Positions 44,379 to 51,605 of a stretch of 64,000 nucleotides of DNA are shown piece after piece. Location of the stretch: positions 1 to 64,000 of the forward strand of contig DAIORT010000011.1 of the NCBI GenBank assembly GCA_036752905.1, given 5' to 3'. The notes under the pieces are model-generated. The model was not told where the DNA came from. It did no database searches and saw only the letters and a program-made list of their open reading frames with translations. Both the position numbers and the translations under genes were made by a program. Within the stretch, counting starts at the first letter, position 1, and each line of letters starts with the position of its first letter. The DNA comes from UBA4877 sp002399345. GTDB taxonomy: Bacteria; Bacillota; Thermoanaerobacteria; Thermoanaerobacterales; UBA4877.

Positions 44379-44454
44379 CGGGGCGTAGCGCAGTTGGTAG
44401 CGCGCGTGGTTTGGGACCATGAGGCCGTGGGTTCAAGTCCCGCCGCCCCGACCA
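44379..44454 (+). tRNA. tRNA-Pro (TGG)
   Basis: Acceptor CGGGGCG pairs with CGCCCCG. D-stem GCGC/GCGC, anticodon loop TTTGGGA (anticodon TGG), T-loop TTCAAGT. 3' ACCA is encoded. Confidence 0.95.
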
Positions 44455-44466
44455 GTGTTTAGATAT

Positions 44467-44541
44467 GACCCTGTGGTCAAGTGGTTAAGACATCGCCCTT
44501 TCACGGCGGTATCAGGGGTTCGAATCCCCTCGGGGTCACCA
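44467..44541 (+). tRNA. tRNA-Glu (TTC)
   Basis: Acceptor GACCCTG pairs with CGGGGTC (one T-G pair). Anticodon loop CTTTCAC gives TTC. T-arm GGGGTTCGAATCCCC; CCA is encoded. Confidence 0.95.
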
Positions 44542-44549
44542 ATATATAT

Positions 44550-44625
44550 GGGCACATAGCTCAGCTGGGAGAGCACCTGCCTTACAAGCAGGGGGTCACA
44601 GGTTCGAGCCCTGTTGCGCCCACCA
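44550..44625 (+). tRNA. tRNA-Val (TAC)
   Basis: Acceptor GGGCACA against TGCGCCC with an A-C mismatch at pair 5-68; other stems intact. Anticodon loop CTTACAA gives TAC. CCA is encoded. Confidence 0.93.
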
Positions 44626-44630
44626 TATAT

Positions 44631-44706
44631 GCTGGCGTGGCTCAATCGGCAGAGCAGCTGATTTGTAATCAGCGGGTTGTAGGTTCAAGTCCTATCGCCA
44701 GCTCCA
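44631..44706 (+). tRNA. tRNA-Thr (TGT)
   Basis: Acceptor GCTGGCG pairs perfectly with CGCCAGC. Anticodon loop TTTGTAA gives TGT. T-loop TTCAAGT; 3' TCCA is encoded. Confidence 0.95.
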
Positions 44707-44719
44707 GCTTAATATTTTT

Positions 44720-44804
44720 GGAGGGATACCCAAGGGGCTAAAGGGGGCAGACTGTAAATCTGTTGGCGTTGCCTTCGATGGTTCGAATCCATCTCCCTCC
44801 ACCA
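44720..44804 (+). tRNA. tRNA-Tyr (GTA)
   Basis: 85 nt with the long variable arm of class II tRNAs. Acceptor GGAGGGA/TCCCTCC, anticodon loop CTGTAAA gives GTA, T-loop TTCGAAT. CCA is encoded. Confidence 0.95.
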
Positions 44805-44807
44805 TTT

Positions 44808-44830
44808 ATAAGCCTGTAAAGGCTTTTTTG
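44808..44830 (+). terminator. Terminator of the tRNA cluster
   Basis: Stem AAGCCT / AGGCTT with a 4-nt loop, then TTTTT. Confidence 0.65.
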
Positions 44831-44836
44831 TATATA

Positions 44837-44865
44837 TTGACTTACTTTGTATTCTATGTTAACAT
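44837..44865 (+). promoter_or_regulatory. Putative sigma-A promoter of S-box/metK
   Basis: TTGACT at 44837, 17-bp spacer, TAACAT at 44860, about 23 bp before the riboswitch. Confidence 0.5.
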
Positions 44866-44887
44866 GTTTTTATCTTAATTGAATATA

Positions 44888-45000
44888 GGAAAACTCTTAT
44901 CAAGAGTGGTGGAGGGACAGGCCCTGTGAAACCCGGCAACCAGCATTGCATGGTGCCAATTCCTGCAGAATGAATAATTCTGAAAGATGAGGAATAGGAG
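44888..45000 (+). promoter_or_regulatory. SAM-I (S-box) riboswitch aptamer
   Basis: The conserved core is present: CTCTTATCAAGAG, then GGTGGAGGGACAGGCCCTG, TGAAACCCGGCAACC, GGTGCCAATTCCTGCAGA and the closing P1 strand GATGAG. These are the k-turn and SAM-binding elements of the S-box family. It sits before metK and is followed by a terminator hairpin. SAM binding is expected to favour the terminator and so repress SAM synthetase. Confidence 0.95.
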
Positions 45001-45002
45001 AA

Positions 45003-45036
45003 AAAGCCTCTTCTTTTGTGAAGAGGTTTTATTTTG
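45003..45036 (+). terminator. Regulated terminator of the S-box riboswitch
   Basis: Stem CCTCTTC / GAAGAGG (45007-45026) with a 6-nt loop and a TTTTATTTTG tail. It is the expression platform between aptamer and metK. Confidence 0.85.
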
Positions 45037-45052
45037 TTTAGGGAGGAATAAA

Positions 45053-46246
45053 ATGAAAAAGTTATTTACATCTGAATCAGTGACAGAAGGGCATCCTGAT
45101 AAGATATGCGACCAAATTGCCGATGCCATATTGGATGAGATTATTGCTGTAGATCCAAATGCGCGTGTTGCTTGTGAGGTGGCTACAAATACAGGTATGG
45201 TTGTGGTGATGGGCGAGATAACAACTAAATGTTATGTAGACATACCTAAGACGGTACGCAGAACAATAAAAGAGATCGGATACACTCGGGCTAAGTTTGG
45301 TTTTGATAGTGATACATGTGCCGTGATTACAAGTATTGATGAGCAGTCACCTGATATTGCACTGGGTGTGGACCGCTCGATGGAAGCAAAAAAAGAAAAC
45401 CGTATTGAAGACTATGATGTGATAGGTGCAGGCGATCAGGGCATGATGTTTGGTTTTGCCTGTAATGAGACACCGGAGCTCATGCCTATGCCGATATCCT
45501 TTGCCAATAAGCTGACTAAGAGATTGGCCGAAGTGAGAAAAGATGGAACGCTTCCTTATTTGCGGCCGGACGGAAAGGCGCAGGTTACCATTGAATATGA
45601 TGAGGATAAACCTGTAAGGGTGGATACCATTGTTGTGTCAGCTCAGCATCATCCGGATGTGGATCATGATGTGATTGAAAAGGACATTATTGAGTATGTT
45701 ATAAAGCCGGTGATACCGGATGATCTTTTAGATGATAAGACCAAGTATTATATAAACCCAACAGGCAGGTTCACTGTCGGCGGCCCGCAGGGCGATTCGG
45801 GGCTGACCGGACGTAAGATAATAGTCGATACCTATGGCGGGTATGCAAGGCATGGCGGCGGCTCTTTTTCGGGTAAAGACCCGACAAAAGTGGATAGATC
45901 CGCAAGCTATGCAGCCAGATATGTTGCCAAGAACATTGTTGCCGCCGGTATAGCGGACAAATGCGAGGTGGAGCTTGCATATGCGATAGGCCTGGCCCGG
46001 CCGGTTTCGGTCAGGGTAGATACATTTGGAACGGGAAGGCTGTCGGATGACAAAATAATTGAACTTATAAACAATAATTTTGATTTGCGGCCGGCCGCTA
46101 TTATAGACAAATTAAAATTAAGACAGCCCATTTACCGACAAATAGCAGCGTATGGTCACTTTGGCAGGACAGATCTTGATCTTCCTTGGGAGAAGACCGA
46201 TAAGGCAGATACTTTAAAGGAACAGGCTACATCTTTTGCGGTATGA
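45053..46246 (+). CDS. metK: S-adenosylmethionine synthase
   Basis: A 397-residue enzyme that makes SAM from methionine and ATP. It shows LFTSESVTEGHPDKICDQIA (ATP and methionine site), GAGDQGMMFGFACNETPE (the signature hexapeptide GAGDQG), QAHH-like SAQHHPDVDHDVI, NPTGRFTVGGPQGDSGLTGR and the signature GGGSFSGKDPTKVDRSASYA. Start at ATG 45053 after GGGAGGAATAA. Earlier in-frame starts lie inside the riboswitch. Expression is controlled by the upstream S-box element. Confidence 0.97.
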   Translation: MKKLFTSESVTEGHPDKICDQIADAILDEIIAVDPNARVACEVATNTGMVVVMGEITTKCYVDIPKTVRRTIKEIGYTRAKFGFDSDTCAVITSIDEQSPDIALGVDRSMEAKKENRIEDYDVIGAGDQGMMFGFACNETPELMPMPISFANKLTKRLAEVRKDGTLPYLRPDGKAQVTIEYDEDKPVRVDTIVVSAQHHPDVDHDVIEKDIIEYVIKPVIPDDLLDDKTKYYINPTGRFTVGGPQGDSGLTGRKIIVDTYGGYARHGGGSFSGKDPTKVDRSASYAARYVAKNIVAAGIADKCEVELAYAIGLARPVSVRVDTFGTGRLSDDKIIELINNNFDLRPAAIIDKLKLRQPIYRQIAAYGHFGRTDLDLPWEKTDKADTLKEQATSFAV

Positions 46247-46273
46247 AGCAATATAATATAATTCATAGATAAT

Positions 46274-46305
46274 TAAAAAAGAGCCTTGACAAGGCTCTTT
46301 TTTAA
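46274..46305 (+). terminator. Terminator after metK
   Basis: Perfect stem AAAAAAGAGCCTT / AAGGCTCTTTTTT with a 3-nt loop; usable on both strands. Confidence 0.85.
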
Positions 46306-46392
46306 TTGAATACTTTATGATATTAACATTTATAGATATAGTTATATATGGAAATACTGTTTATTTGCATTGAAGGAGGAATACGTAGATTA

Positions 46393-47262
46393 ATGGAATA
46401 TACATGGCATGATAACAAACTGTGCATAAAGAATGCAGATAATTTTGAGCTGGCACAGATTTTTGAAAGCGGACAATGCTTTAGATGGATGAATGATACA
46501 GATGGGTATGTGGGTGTGATTGGGGGTAGGGTAGTTAAAGTCAAAAAACTGCAGGGGAATATATTAATCGAGAATGTGCCGAAGGGAATGATGGATGATG
46601 TATTACTTTATTTCGATATAGGCAGAGACTACGATTGCATTAAGCAGAAATTAGGATCAGATGCTTATCTCGCAAAAGCTATGGAATATGGAAGCGGGAT
46701 ACGAATATTAAATCAAGAACCGTTTGAGTGTATGATTTCATATATTATTTCAGCTAACAACAGGATACCTCAAATACAACGTGTTGTTAATAATTTATCA
46801 AAAATGTATGGAAGACAAGTGAACTTTAGAGGCAAGACATATTATACGTTTCCTGAGCCGGATGTTTTGGCCGATACAAAAGTTTGCGATGTAAAGGAGA
46901 GCAGATGCGGATTTAGGGCAACCTATATATGTGATGCGGCGAAACGTGTGGCCTGGGGCGACCTGGATTTAAATGCACTTAAAAAAGAAGATTATGAGAA
47001 GGCAAAGTTTAAACTCATGGAGGTCAAAGGCATAGGACCAAAGGTTGCCGATTGTATACTTCTTTATTCATTGCAAAATTATGATGCATTCCCTGTGGAT
47101 GTATGGGTAAACAGAGTAATGACTGATATATATATACACCGTAAGGTGAGTTTAAATAAGGTAGGCGAATTTGCCAGGGATAAATTCGGACACCTGGCAG
47201 GTTTTGCGCAACTTTACCTTTTTTACTACTACAGAAATAATAGAGGAGACGATAACCAGTGA
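46393..47262 (+). CDS. 8-oxoguanine DNA glycosylase/lyase (OGG1-like)
   Basis: About 289 residues from ATG 46393. An N-terminal OGG-N domain (FELAQIFESGQCFRWM) precedes a helix-hairpin-helix glycosylase domain (FECMISYIISANNRIPQI, then MEVKGIGPKVADCILLYSL). The catalytic lysine is in GIGPKVADC and the catalytic aspartate in AFPVDVWVNRVM. It removes oxidised guanine from DNA. AAGGAGGA lies 13 bases upstream of 46393. An upstream ATG at 46348 has no ribosome site. It overlaps the next gene by four bases. Confidence 0.88.
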   Translation: MEYTWHDNKLCIKNADNFELAQIFESGQCFRWMNDTDGYVGVIGGRVVKVKKLQGNILIENVPKGMMDDVLLYFDIGRDYDCIKQKLGSDAYLAKAMEYGSGIRILNQEPFECMISYIISANNRIPQIQRVVNNLSKMYGRQVNFRGKTYYTFPEPDVLADTKVCDVKESRCGFRATYICDAAKRVAWGDLDLNALKKEDYEKAKFKLMEVKGIGPKVADCILLYSLQNYDAFPVDVWVNRVMTDIYIHRKVSLNKVGEFARDKFGHLAGFAQLYLFYYYRNNRGDDNQ

Positions 47263-47933
47263 TAGGAGTTTTGATTGACACTTTGGCTATAGCTGCAGGC
47301 AGTATAATAGGTCTTTTTTTGAGAAGAGGTATACCACAGTCTATAAGTGATATCGTTATGAAAGGAATCGGGCTTGTTACGGCAATTATGGGTATATCCT
47401 TTTCACTTAAATCAACCAACTCTATTATAATGATTTTAAGTGTTGTTCTGGGTGGTATATTGGGAGAGATACTCAATATCGATGGATTTTTAAATAACTT
47501 AGGTTTGAAATTGCAACAAAAATTTAAAGTCTATGGGCAGGTGGCCGAGGGGTTTGTGACGGCAACACTTATTTTTTGCGTAGGAGCAATGTCCATAGTC
47601 GGTTCCATACAGAGCGGGCTTAGTGGTAATAATACCGTATTGATCACAAAGGCCGGTTTAGACGGGATTACTGCAATTGTGCTCAGCTCTGCTATGGGTA
47701 TCGGCGTATTGATGTCAGTGATCTCTGTTTTTACATATCAGGGTGTTATAGCCCTATCGGCGCGCCTTTTAAGTTCCTTTGCAAGCAATGCTTTAATAAC
47801 TGAGATGACTGCCATAGGAGGTATTTTAATATTTGGATTATCCCTTGATATATTAGGAATAACAAAAATCAAGGTAGCAAACCTGCTGCCCGCGATATTT
47901 ATTCCTATAATATATTTTTTGATATTTTTGTAA
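47259..47933 (+). CDS. DUF554 family membrane protein
   Basis: A 224-residue integral membrane protein with six or seven hydrophobic segments. MIGVLIDTLAIAAGSIIGLF, GIGLVTAIMGISFSLKS and TLIFCVGAMSIVGSIQSGLS are the conserved parts of DUF554. GTG start overlapping the Ogg stop codon, so the two genes are coupled. Transport function is suspected for the family but not proven. Confidence 0.85.
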   Translation: MIGVLIDTLAIAAGSIIGLFLRRGIPQSISDIVMKGIGLVTAIMGISFSLKSTNSIIMILSVVLGGILGEILNIDGFLNNLGLKLQQKFKVYGQVAEGFVTATLIFCVGAMSIVGSIQSGLSGNNTVLITKAGLDGITAIVLSSAMGIGVLMSVISVFTYQGVIALSARLLSSFASNALITEMTAIGGILIFGLSLDILGITKIKVANLLPAIFIPIIYFLIFL

Positions 47934-47960
47934 AACATAAATACTTGTCATAGTATATAT

Positions 47961-48004
47961 CGGTCGCAAATCCACATTTAAATGTGATTTTGCGACTTTT
48001 TTTT
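47961..48004 (+). terminator. Strong terminator after DUF554 gene
   Basis: Stem GTCGCAAA / TTTGCGAC enclosing a second hairpin (CACATTTAAATGTG), followed by TTTTTTTT. Confidence 0.85.
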
Positions 48005-48066
48005 GTAACAATAAATTATGACACAACATAATATGCTAACAGGAATATTTGAAGGAGGGTTACGAA

Positions 48067-48210
48067 ATGCCTTTTCTGGATTTTGTAGAAAGTGAAGATA
48101 TTTTTCTTCTGTTCATTATTTTCCTGCTGTTTGAGGATAGTATGGATACGAACATACTCATGATGCTATTGCTAATATTACTTATAAAATCTAATGATGA
48201 GTTATATTAA
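48067..48210 (+). CDS. Small hydrophobic acidic protein 1 (47 residues)
   Basis: ATG with GAAGGAGGG upstream. MPFLDFVESEDIFLLFIIFL continues LLFEDSMDTNILMMLLLILL and ends IKSNDELY. It is built of two Leu/Ile/Phe-rich stretches separated by acidic residues. First of five small genes in 1.2 kb; none belongs to a family I can name. Confidence 0.65.
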   Translation: MPFLDFVESEDIFLLFIIFLLFEDSMDTNILMMLLLILLIKSNDELY

Positions 48211-48260
48211 CACAAATGAGATCGGCTACATATTATATAAAGTAGAAAAGGGGAGATACA

Positions 48261-48386
48261 ATGAAACAGGGATATAAAGTCACTCCACAAGATCAGCTGT
48301 TGGTACTATTTCTATTTAAAATGTTTGAATGTGAATTTGAAGACCCTAAGCAATTAGTTGTTCTCCTTTTCCTACTCGTTTTTTAA
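48261..48386 (+). CDS. Small hydrophobic protein 2 (41 residues)
   Basis: ATG with GGGGAGATAC upstream. MKQGYKVTPQDQLLVLFLFK continues MFECEFEDPKQLVVLLFLLV. It has the same LLVLFLF pattern interrupted by acidic residues as its neighbours. No family recognised. Confidence 0.6.
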   Translation: MKQGYKVTPQDQLLVLFLFKMFECEFEDPKQLVVLLFLLVF

Positions 48387-48414
48387 TTCTTTTAAATTAG
48401 AAGGAGGGTTTTCT

Positions 48415-48636
48415 ATGTCAGATGTTAAAGGCGGCGGCGGATTTGGCGGCTTTGGAGGATTTGGACTTGATAGAGAAAATCTGCTGCTTATACTCTTCCT
48501 ATCATGGTTATTTAAACCAGGATGCGATAAAGGTGGATGTAACGATGGCGGGGGCATAGGATATGGCAATGGTGGAGATTTCAATCAACTACTGGTAATA
48601 CTTCTGTTCCTTGTTCTTTCCGGAGGTTGTTTCTAG
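48415..48636 (+). CDS. Small Gly-rich hydrophobic protein 3 (73 residues)
   Basis: I start at ATG 48415, after AGAAGGAGGG, rather than further upstream. The head has GGGGFGGFGGFGLDRE, then a hydrophobic helix ENLLLILFLSWLF. A Gly/Cys segment follows (KPGCDKGGCNDGGGIGYGNG), then a second helix (QLLVILLFLVLSGGCF). The composition resembles small spore-surface or sporulation peptides of clostridia, but this is only an impression. Confidence 0.65.
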   Translation: MSDVKGGGGFGGFGGFGLDRENLLLILFLSWLFKPGCDKGGCNDGGGIGYGNGGDFNQLLVILLFLVLSGGCF

Positions 48637-48689
48637 AAATTGGGCCCTTTTGGGCCCGTACATAAATTATAATTAAAAGGAGGGGTATT

Positions 48690-49028
48690 ATGGATGAAAT
48701 AGAGAAGCCTAGAGATGAAAACGATGATAAGGTGGACTTGACAAACAATAAAGACCTTCAAAATATAATGGGAAATGTACAAAAAGTATTGGATGATCCT
48801 GAAAAGCGTAAGATGCTCACACTTGTCCAGAAACTGATGGATAGTTCAGTGAATGAAAGTAGCGATCCCAGGATAAATCTTTTAAATGCCATAAAACCGT
48901 TTTTAAAACCCAAGAGACAGAGAACTCTTGATAGTTTTAAACAATATTATACATACTTAAATGTAATAAAAACTCAAGAAGAATTTAACAAAATAAGTAA
49001 AGAGGAGGGGAAAGAAGATGGATTATAA
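48690..49028 (+). CDS. Small acidic helical protein 4 (112 residues)
   Basis: ATG after AAAAGGAGGGG. A charged head (MDEIEKPRDENDDKVDLTNN) is followed by LQNIMGNVQKVLDDPEKRKM and NLLNAIKPFLKPKRQRTLDS. Probably soluble and helical. It overlaps the next gene by 11 bases. No family recognised with certainty. A GGGCCCTTTTGGGCCC hairpin without a clear T-run lies between genes 3 and 4. Confidence 0.65.
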   Translation: MDEIEKPRDENDDKVDLTNNKDLQNIMGNVQKVLDDPEKRKMLTLVQKLMDSSVNESSDPRINLLNAIKPFLKPKRQRTLDSFKQYYTYLNVIKTQEEFNKISKEEGKEDGL

Positions 49029-49227
49029 TATGTATAATAATGGTTATAGCATGGATGAAGAAGACAATATAGCAGAAATCGAAGAAAATAACGAAGTAAA
49101 AGGCAAAGAAGTACATAAGAGCCTTGATTATACTGAAAACGAATCAACTCAGAGTACACAACCGTTTGACCTATCAAGTATTATAATTTTATTATTTTTG
49201 ATATTTTTTGTAAGTAGGAGATTTTAG
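49018..49227 (+). CDS. Small tail-anchored protein 5 (69 residues)
   Basis: ATG 49018 within the end of gene 4, with GAGGAGGGGAAAG just upstream. An acidic Asn/Glu-rich head (MDYNMYNNGYSMDEEDNIAE) and a C-terminal hydrophobic helix (SSIIILLFLIFFVSRRF) give a tail-anchored layout. Co-translated with gene 4. Unknown function. Confidence 0.65.
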   Translation: MDYNMYNNGYSMDEEDNIAEIEENNEVKGKEVHKSLDYTENESTQSTQPFDLSSIIILLFLIFFVSRRF

Positions 49228-49359
49228 GGATGGATGACATCCCTTTTATTATTTTTACGCAAACATATGACCGATATCAATATAATAAGAAATTAAAAGA
49301 AAACATATGATTTATTGAGTAAATGAGATTTAATTAACTATTAACACCTATTATGGCAC

Positions 49360-49388
49360 TTGATATAACAACTTCCATTTTCTATTAT
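49360..49388 (+). promoter_or_regulatory. Sigma-A promoter of groESL
   Basis: TTGATA at 49360, 17-bp spacer, TATTAT at 49383. CIRCE follows directly, as expected for HrcA control. Confidence 0.65.
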
Positions 49389-49399
49389 ATATACTGTAA

Positions 49400-49426
49400 T
49401 TAGCACTCGATGGATATGAGTGCTAA
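49400..49426 (+). promoter_or_regulatory. CIRCE element (HrcA operator)
   Basis: Perfect inverted repeat TTAGCACTC, 9-bp spacer, GAGTGCTAA, 24 bp before the groES start. HrcA repressor binding here controls the heat-shock response; hrcA itself is not in the window. Confidence 0.98.
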
Positions 49427-49450
49427 CAAAATTCTGAAGGAGGGATAAAC

Positions 49451-49735
49451 TTGAATATTAAACCACTTGGTGATAGGGTTGTAGTAAAGCCTACGGAAGC
49501 AGAAGAGGTTACAAAAAGTGGTATAGTTCTTCCGGAAACAGCAAAGGAGAAACCGCAACAGGGTAAAGTGATTGCTGTAGGTAGCGGTGAATACATTGAT
49601 GGAAAGAAAGTAGCTCTTGAAGTAAAAACAGGTGACAAGGTAATTTATTCAAAATATGCTGGTACGGAATTCAAAATGGATGATGATAAGTATCTCATTT
49701 TGAAAGAGAATGACATTCTGGGAATTATAGAATAA
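49451..49735 (+). CDS. groES: Co-chaperonin GroES
   Basis: A 94-residue co-chaperonin. NIKPLGDRVVVKPTEAEEVT, the mobile loop SGIVLPETAKEKPQQGKVIA and KVIYSKYAGTEFKMDDDKYL are complete. TTG start with GAAGGAGGG upstream. Forms an operon with groEL 16 bp downstream, under CIRCE control. Confidence 0.97.
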   Translation: MNIKPLGDRVVVKPTEAEEVTKSGIVLPETAKEKPQQGKVIAVGSGEYIDGKKVALEVKTGDKVIYSKYAGTEFKMDDDKYLILKENDILGIIE

Positions 49736-49751
49736 GGTAGGAGGGATAATA

Positions 49752-51383
49752 ATGGCTGCTAAAGATATTCTTTTTGGTGAGGAAGCACGCAGGGCTCTTG
49801 AAAGTGGTGTGGACAAGGTAGCAGATACTGTTAAAGTTACACTTGGTCCCAAGGGACGTAATGTGGTATTAGACAAAAAATATGGTGCACCAACAATTAC
49901 TAACGATGGTGTTACGATTGCAAGGGAAATTGACCTGGAGGATCCTTTTGAGAACCAAGGTGTCCAATTGGTAAAAGAGGTTGCAAGCAAGACAAATGAT
50001 ATAGCAGGTGACGGAACAACAACCGCAACCGTTTTGGCTCAGGCAATGGTACGAGAAGGTATGAGGAATGTGGCTGCCGGAGCAAACCCTATGATATTAA
50101 GACGGGGTATTACAAAAGCGGTAGATGCAGTTATAGATCAACTTAAAAGTATTTCCAAGACGATAGAAGGTAAGGAGTCGATAGCTCAGGTTGCATCCAA
50201 CTCTGCAGCAGATGAAGAAATTGGACAACTTATTGCGGATGCAATGGAGAAGGTTGGTAAAGACGGAGTTATTTCAGTAGAAGAATCCAAAACGATGAAG
50301 ACCGATCTTGAAGTTGTTGAAGGAATGCAGTTTGACAGAGGCTACATATCTCCGTATATGGTAACCGATACAGAAAAGATGGAGGCTGTCTTAGACGACC
50401 CACTTATCTTAATAACCGATAAGAAGATATCAAACGTCCAGGAGATTCTTCCGTTGTTGGAGAAAGTTGTACAGCAGGGAAAGAAGCTTCTCATAATTGC
50501 CGATGATGTTGAAGGTGAGGCCCTTCCAACATTGGTTGTAAACAAACTGAGAGGTACATTTACTTGTGTTGCCGTAAAGGCTCCGGGCTTTGGAGACAGA
50601 AGAAAGGATATGCTCCAGGATATAGCAATATTGACCGGCGGGCAGGTTATCTCCGATGAATTGGGTTATGATATGAAGACTGTGGATATAAACCTGTTAG
50701 GGAAAGCGAGACAAGTAAAGGTAGACAAGGAAAACACAACGATAGTAGGCGGAAGTGGAGATAAGGACGAGATCAATAACAGGGTACAGCAGATTAGGGT
50801 CCAGATCGAAGACACAACATCCGACTATGATAGAGAAAAACTTCAGGAAAGACTTGCAAAATTAGCAGGCGGTGTAGCTGTGGTTCAGGCCGGTGCTGCA
50901 ACAGAGACGGAACTTAAAGAGAGAAGGCACCGTATTGAAGATGCCTTATCAGCTACAAGAGCTGCCGTTGAAGAAGGTATAGTACCGGGAGGAGGAGTAG
51001 CATTAATCAATTGTATCCCGGCTGTAGTTAAGGTGGTTTCCGAACTTAAGGGTGATGAGAAGACAGGCGCAATGCTAGTCAAGAGATCACTGGAAGAACC
51101 TTTAAGACAGATTGCTCAAAATGCCGGTGTTGAGGGATCGGTTATTATTGAAAAGATTAAGAACAGCAACAAACCTGGTTATGGTTATGATGCTTATAAT
51201 GAGGAATATAAAGACATGGTTTCAGCGGGTATCCTCGACCCAACCAAGGTAACACGTTCTGCATTACAAAATGCAGCCAGCATAGCCTCTATGATATTGA
51301 CCACAGAGTCCCTTGTGGTGGAAAAGCCTGAAGAGAATCCACCAGCGGCACCTCAGGCACCAAATCCGGAAATGGGATATTAA
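49752..51383 (+). CDS. groEL: Chaperonin GroEL
   Basis: The 543-residue 60-kDa chaperonin. KVTLGPKGRNVVLDKKYGAP, the ATP-site AGDGTTTATVLAQAM, AVKAPGFGDRRKDMLQDIAI and the C-terminal-domain AAVEEGIVPGGGVAL are intact. The C-terminus is PPAAPQAPNPEMGY, so it lacks the usual GGM-repeat tail. AGGAGGG precedes the ATG. Confidence 0.97.
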   Translation: MAAKDILFGEEARRALESGVDKVADTVKVTLGPKGRNVVLDKKYGAPTITNDGVTIAREIDLEDPFENQGVQLVKEVASKTNDIAGDGTTTATVLAQAMVREGMRNVAAGANPMILRRGITKAVDAVIDQLKSISKTIEGKESIAQVASNSAADEEIGQLIADAMEKVGKDGVISVEESKTMKTDLEVVEGMQFDRGYISPYMVTDTEKMEAVLDDPLILITDKKISNVQEILPLLEKVVQQGKKLLIIADDVEGEALPTLVVNKLRGTFTCVAVKAPGFGDRRKDMLQDIAILTGGQVISDELGYDMKTVDINLLGKARQVKVDKENTTIVGGSGDKDEINNRVQQIRVQIEDTTSDYDREKLQERLAKLAGGVAVVQAGAATETELKERRHRIEDALSATRAAVEEGIVPGGGVALINCIPAVVKVVSELKGDEKTGAMLVKRSLEEPLRQIAQNAGVEGSVIIEKIKNSNKPGYGYDAYNEEYKDMVSAGILDPTKVTRSALQNAASIASMILTTESLVVEKPEENPPAAPQAPNPEMGY

Positions 51384-51393
51384 TATAGGCTAT

Positions 51394-51426
51394 TAAAAGC
51401 AGGGAAATCTTCCCTGCTTTTTTTAT
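51394..51426 (+). terminator. Terminator of groESL
   Basis: Stem AAAGCAGGGAA / TTCCCTGCTTT with a 3-nt loop, then TTTTT. Confidence 0.85.
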
Positions 51427-51432
51427 ATACTG

Positions 51433-51462
51433 TTGACAGGGTATATCAAAATCTGATATATT
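51433..51462 (+). promoter_or_regulatory. Putative promoter of guaB
   Basis: TTGACA at 51433, 18-bp spacer, TATATT at 51457. It implies a leader RNA of about 135 nt. Confidence 0.6.
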
Positions 51463-51559
51463 ATTTACAAACTTTCTTTTGATATAAAAATTAGAGCTTT
51501 TGTTTAAAAACTTTCTTCCTTGCACAGTATAGTGTTTGGTTGTATTTATTGGGTTGACC

Positions 51560-51590
51560 TTATGAGGCTTCAGGAAGGCCTCATATTTTA
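51560..51590 (+). terminator. Terminator-like hairpin in the guaB leader
   Basis: Stem TATGAGGCTT / AGGCCTCATA (one G-T pair) with a 5-nt loop, followed by TTTTAAAA, only about 15 bases before the guaB start. It could attenuate transcription or mask translation. I do not recognise a known riboswitch in the leader. Confidence 0.5.
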
Positions 51591-51605
51591 AAATGAGGTG
51601 AAAAT

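Noticed and set aside
44433..44741. Frames over the tRNA cluster
   Set aside because: Both strands are occupied by five complete tRNAs; such frames are known artefacts.
51463..51605. Purine riboswitch before guaB
   Set aside because: The conserved loops of the purine aptamer are not present; only a terminator-like hairpin is seen.
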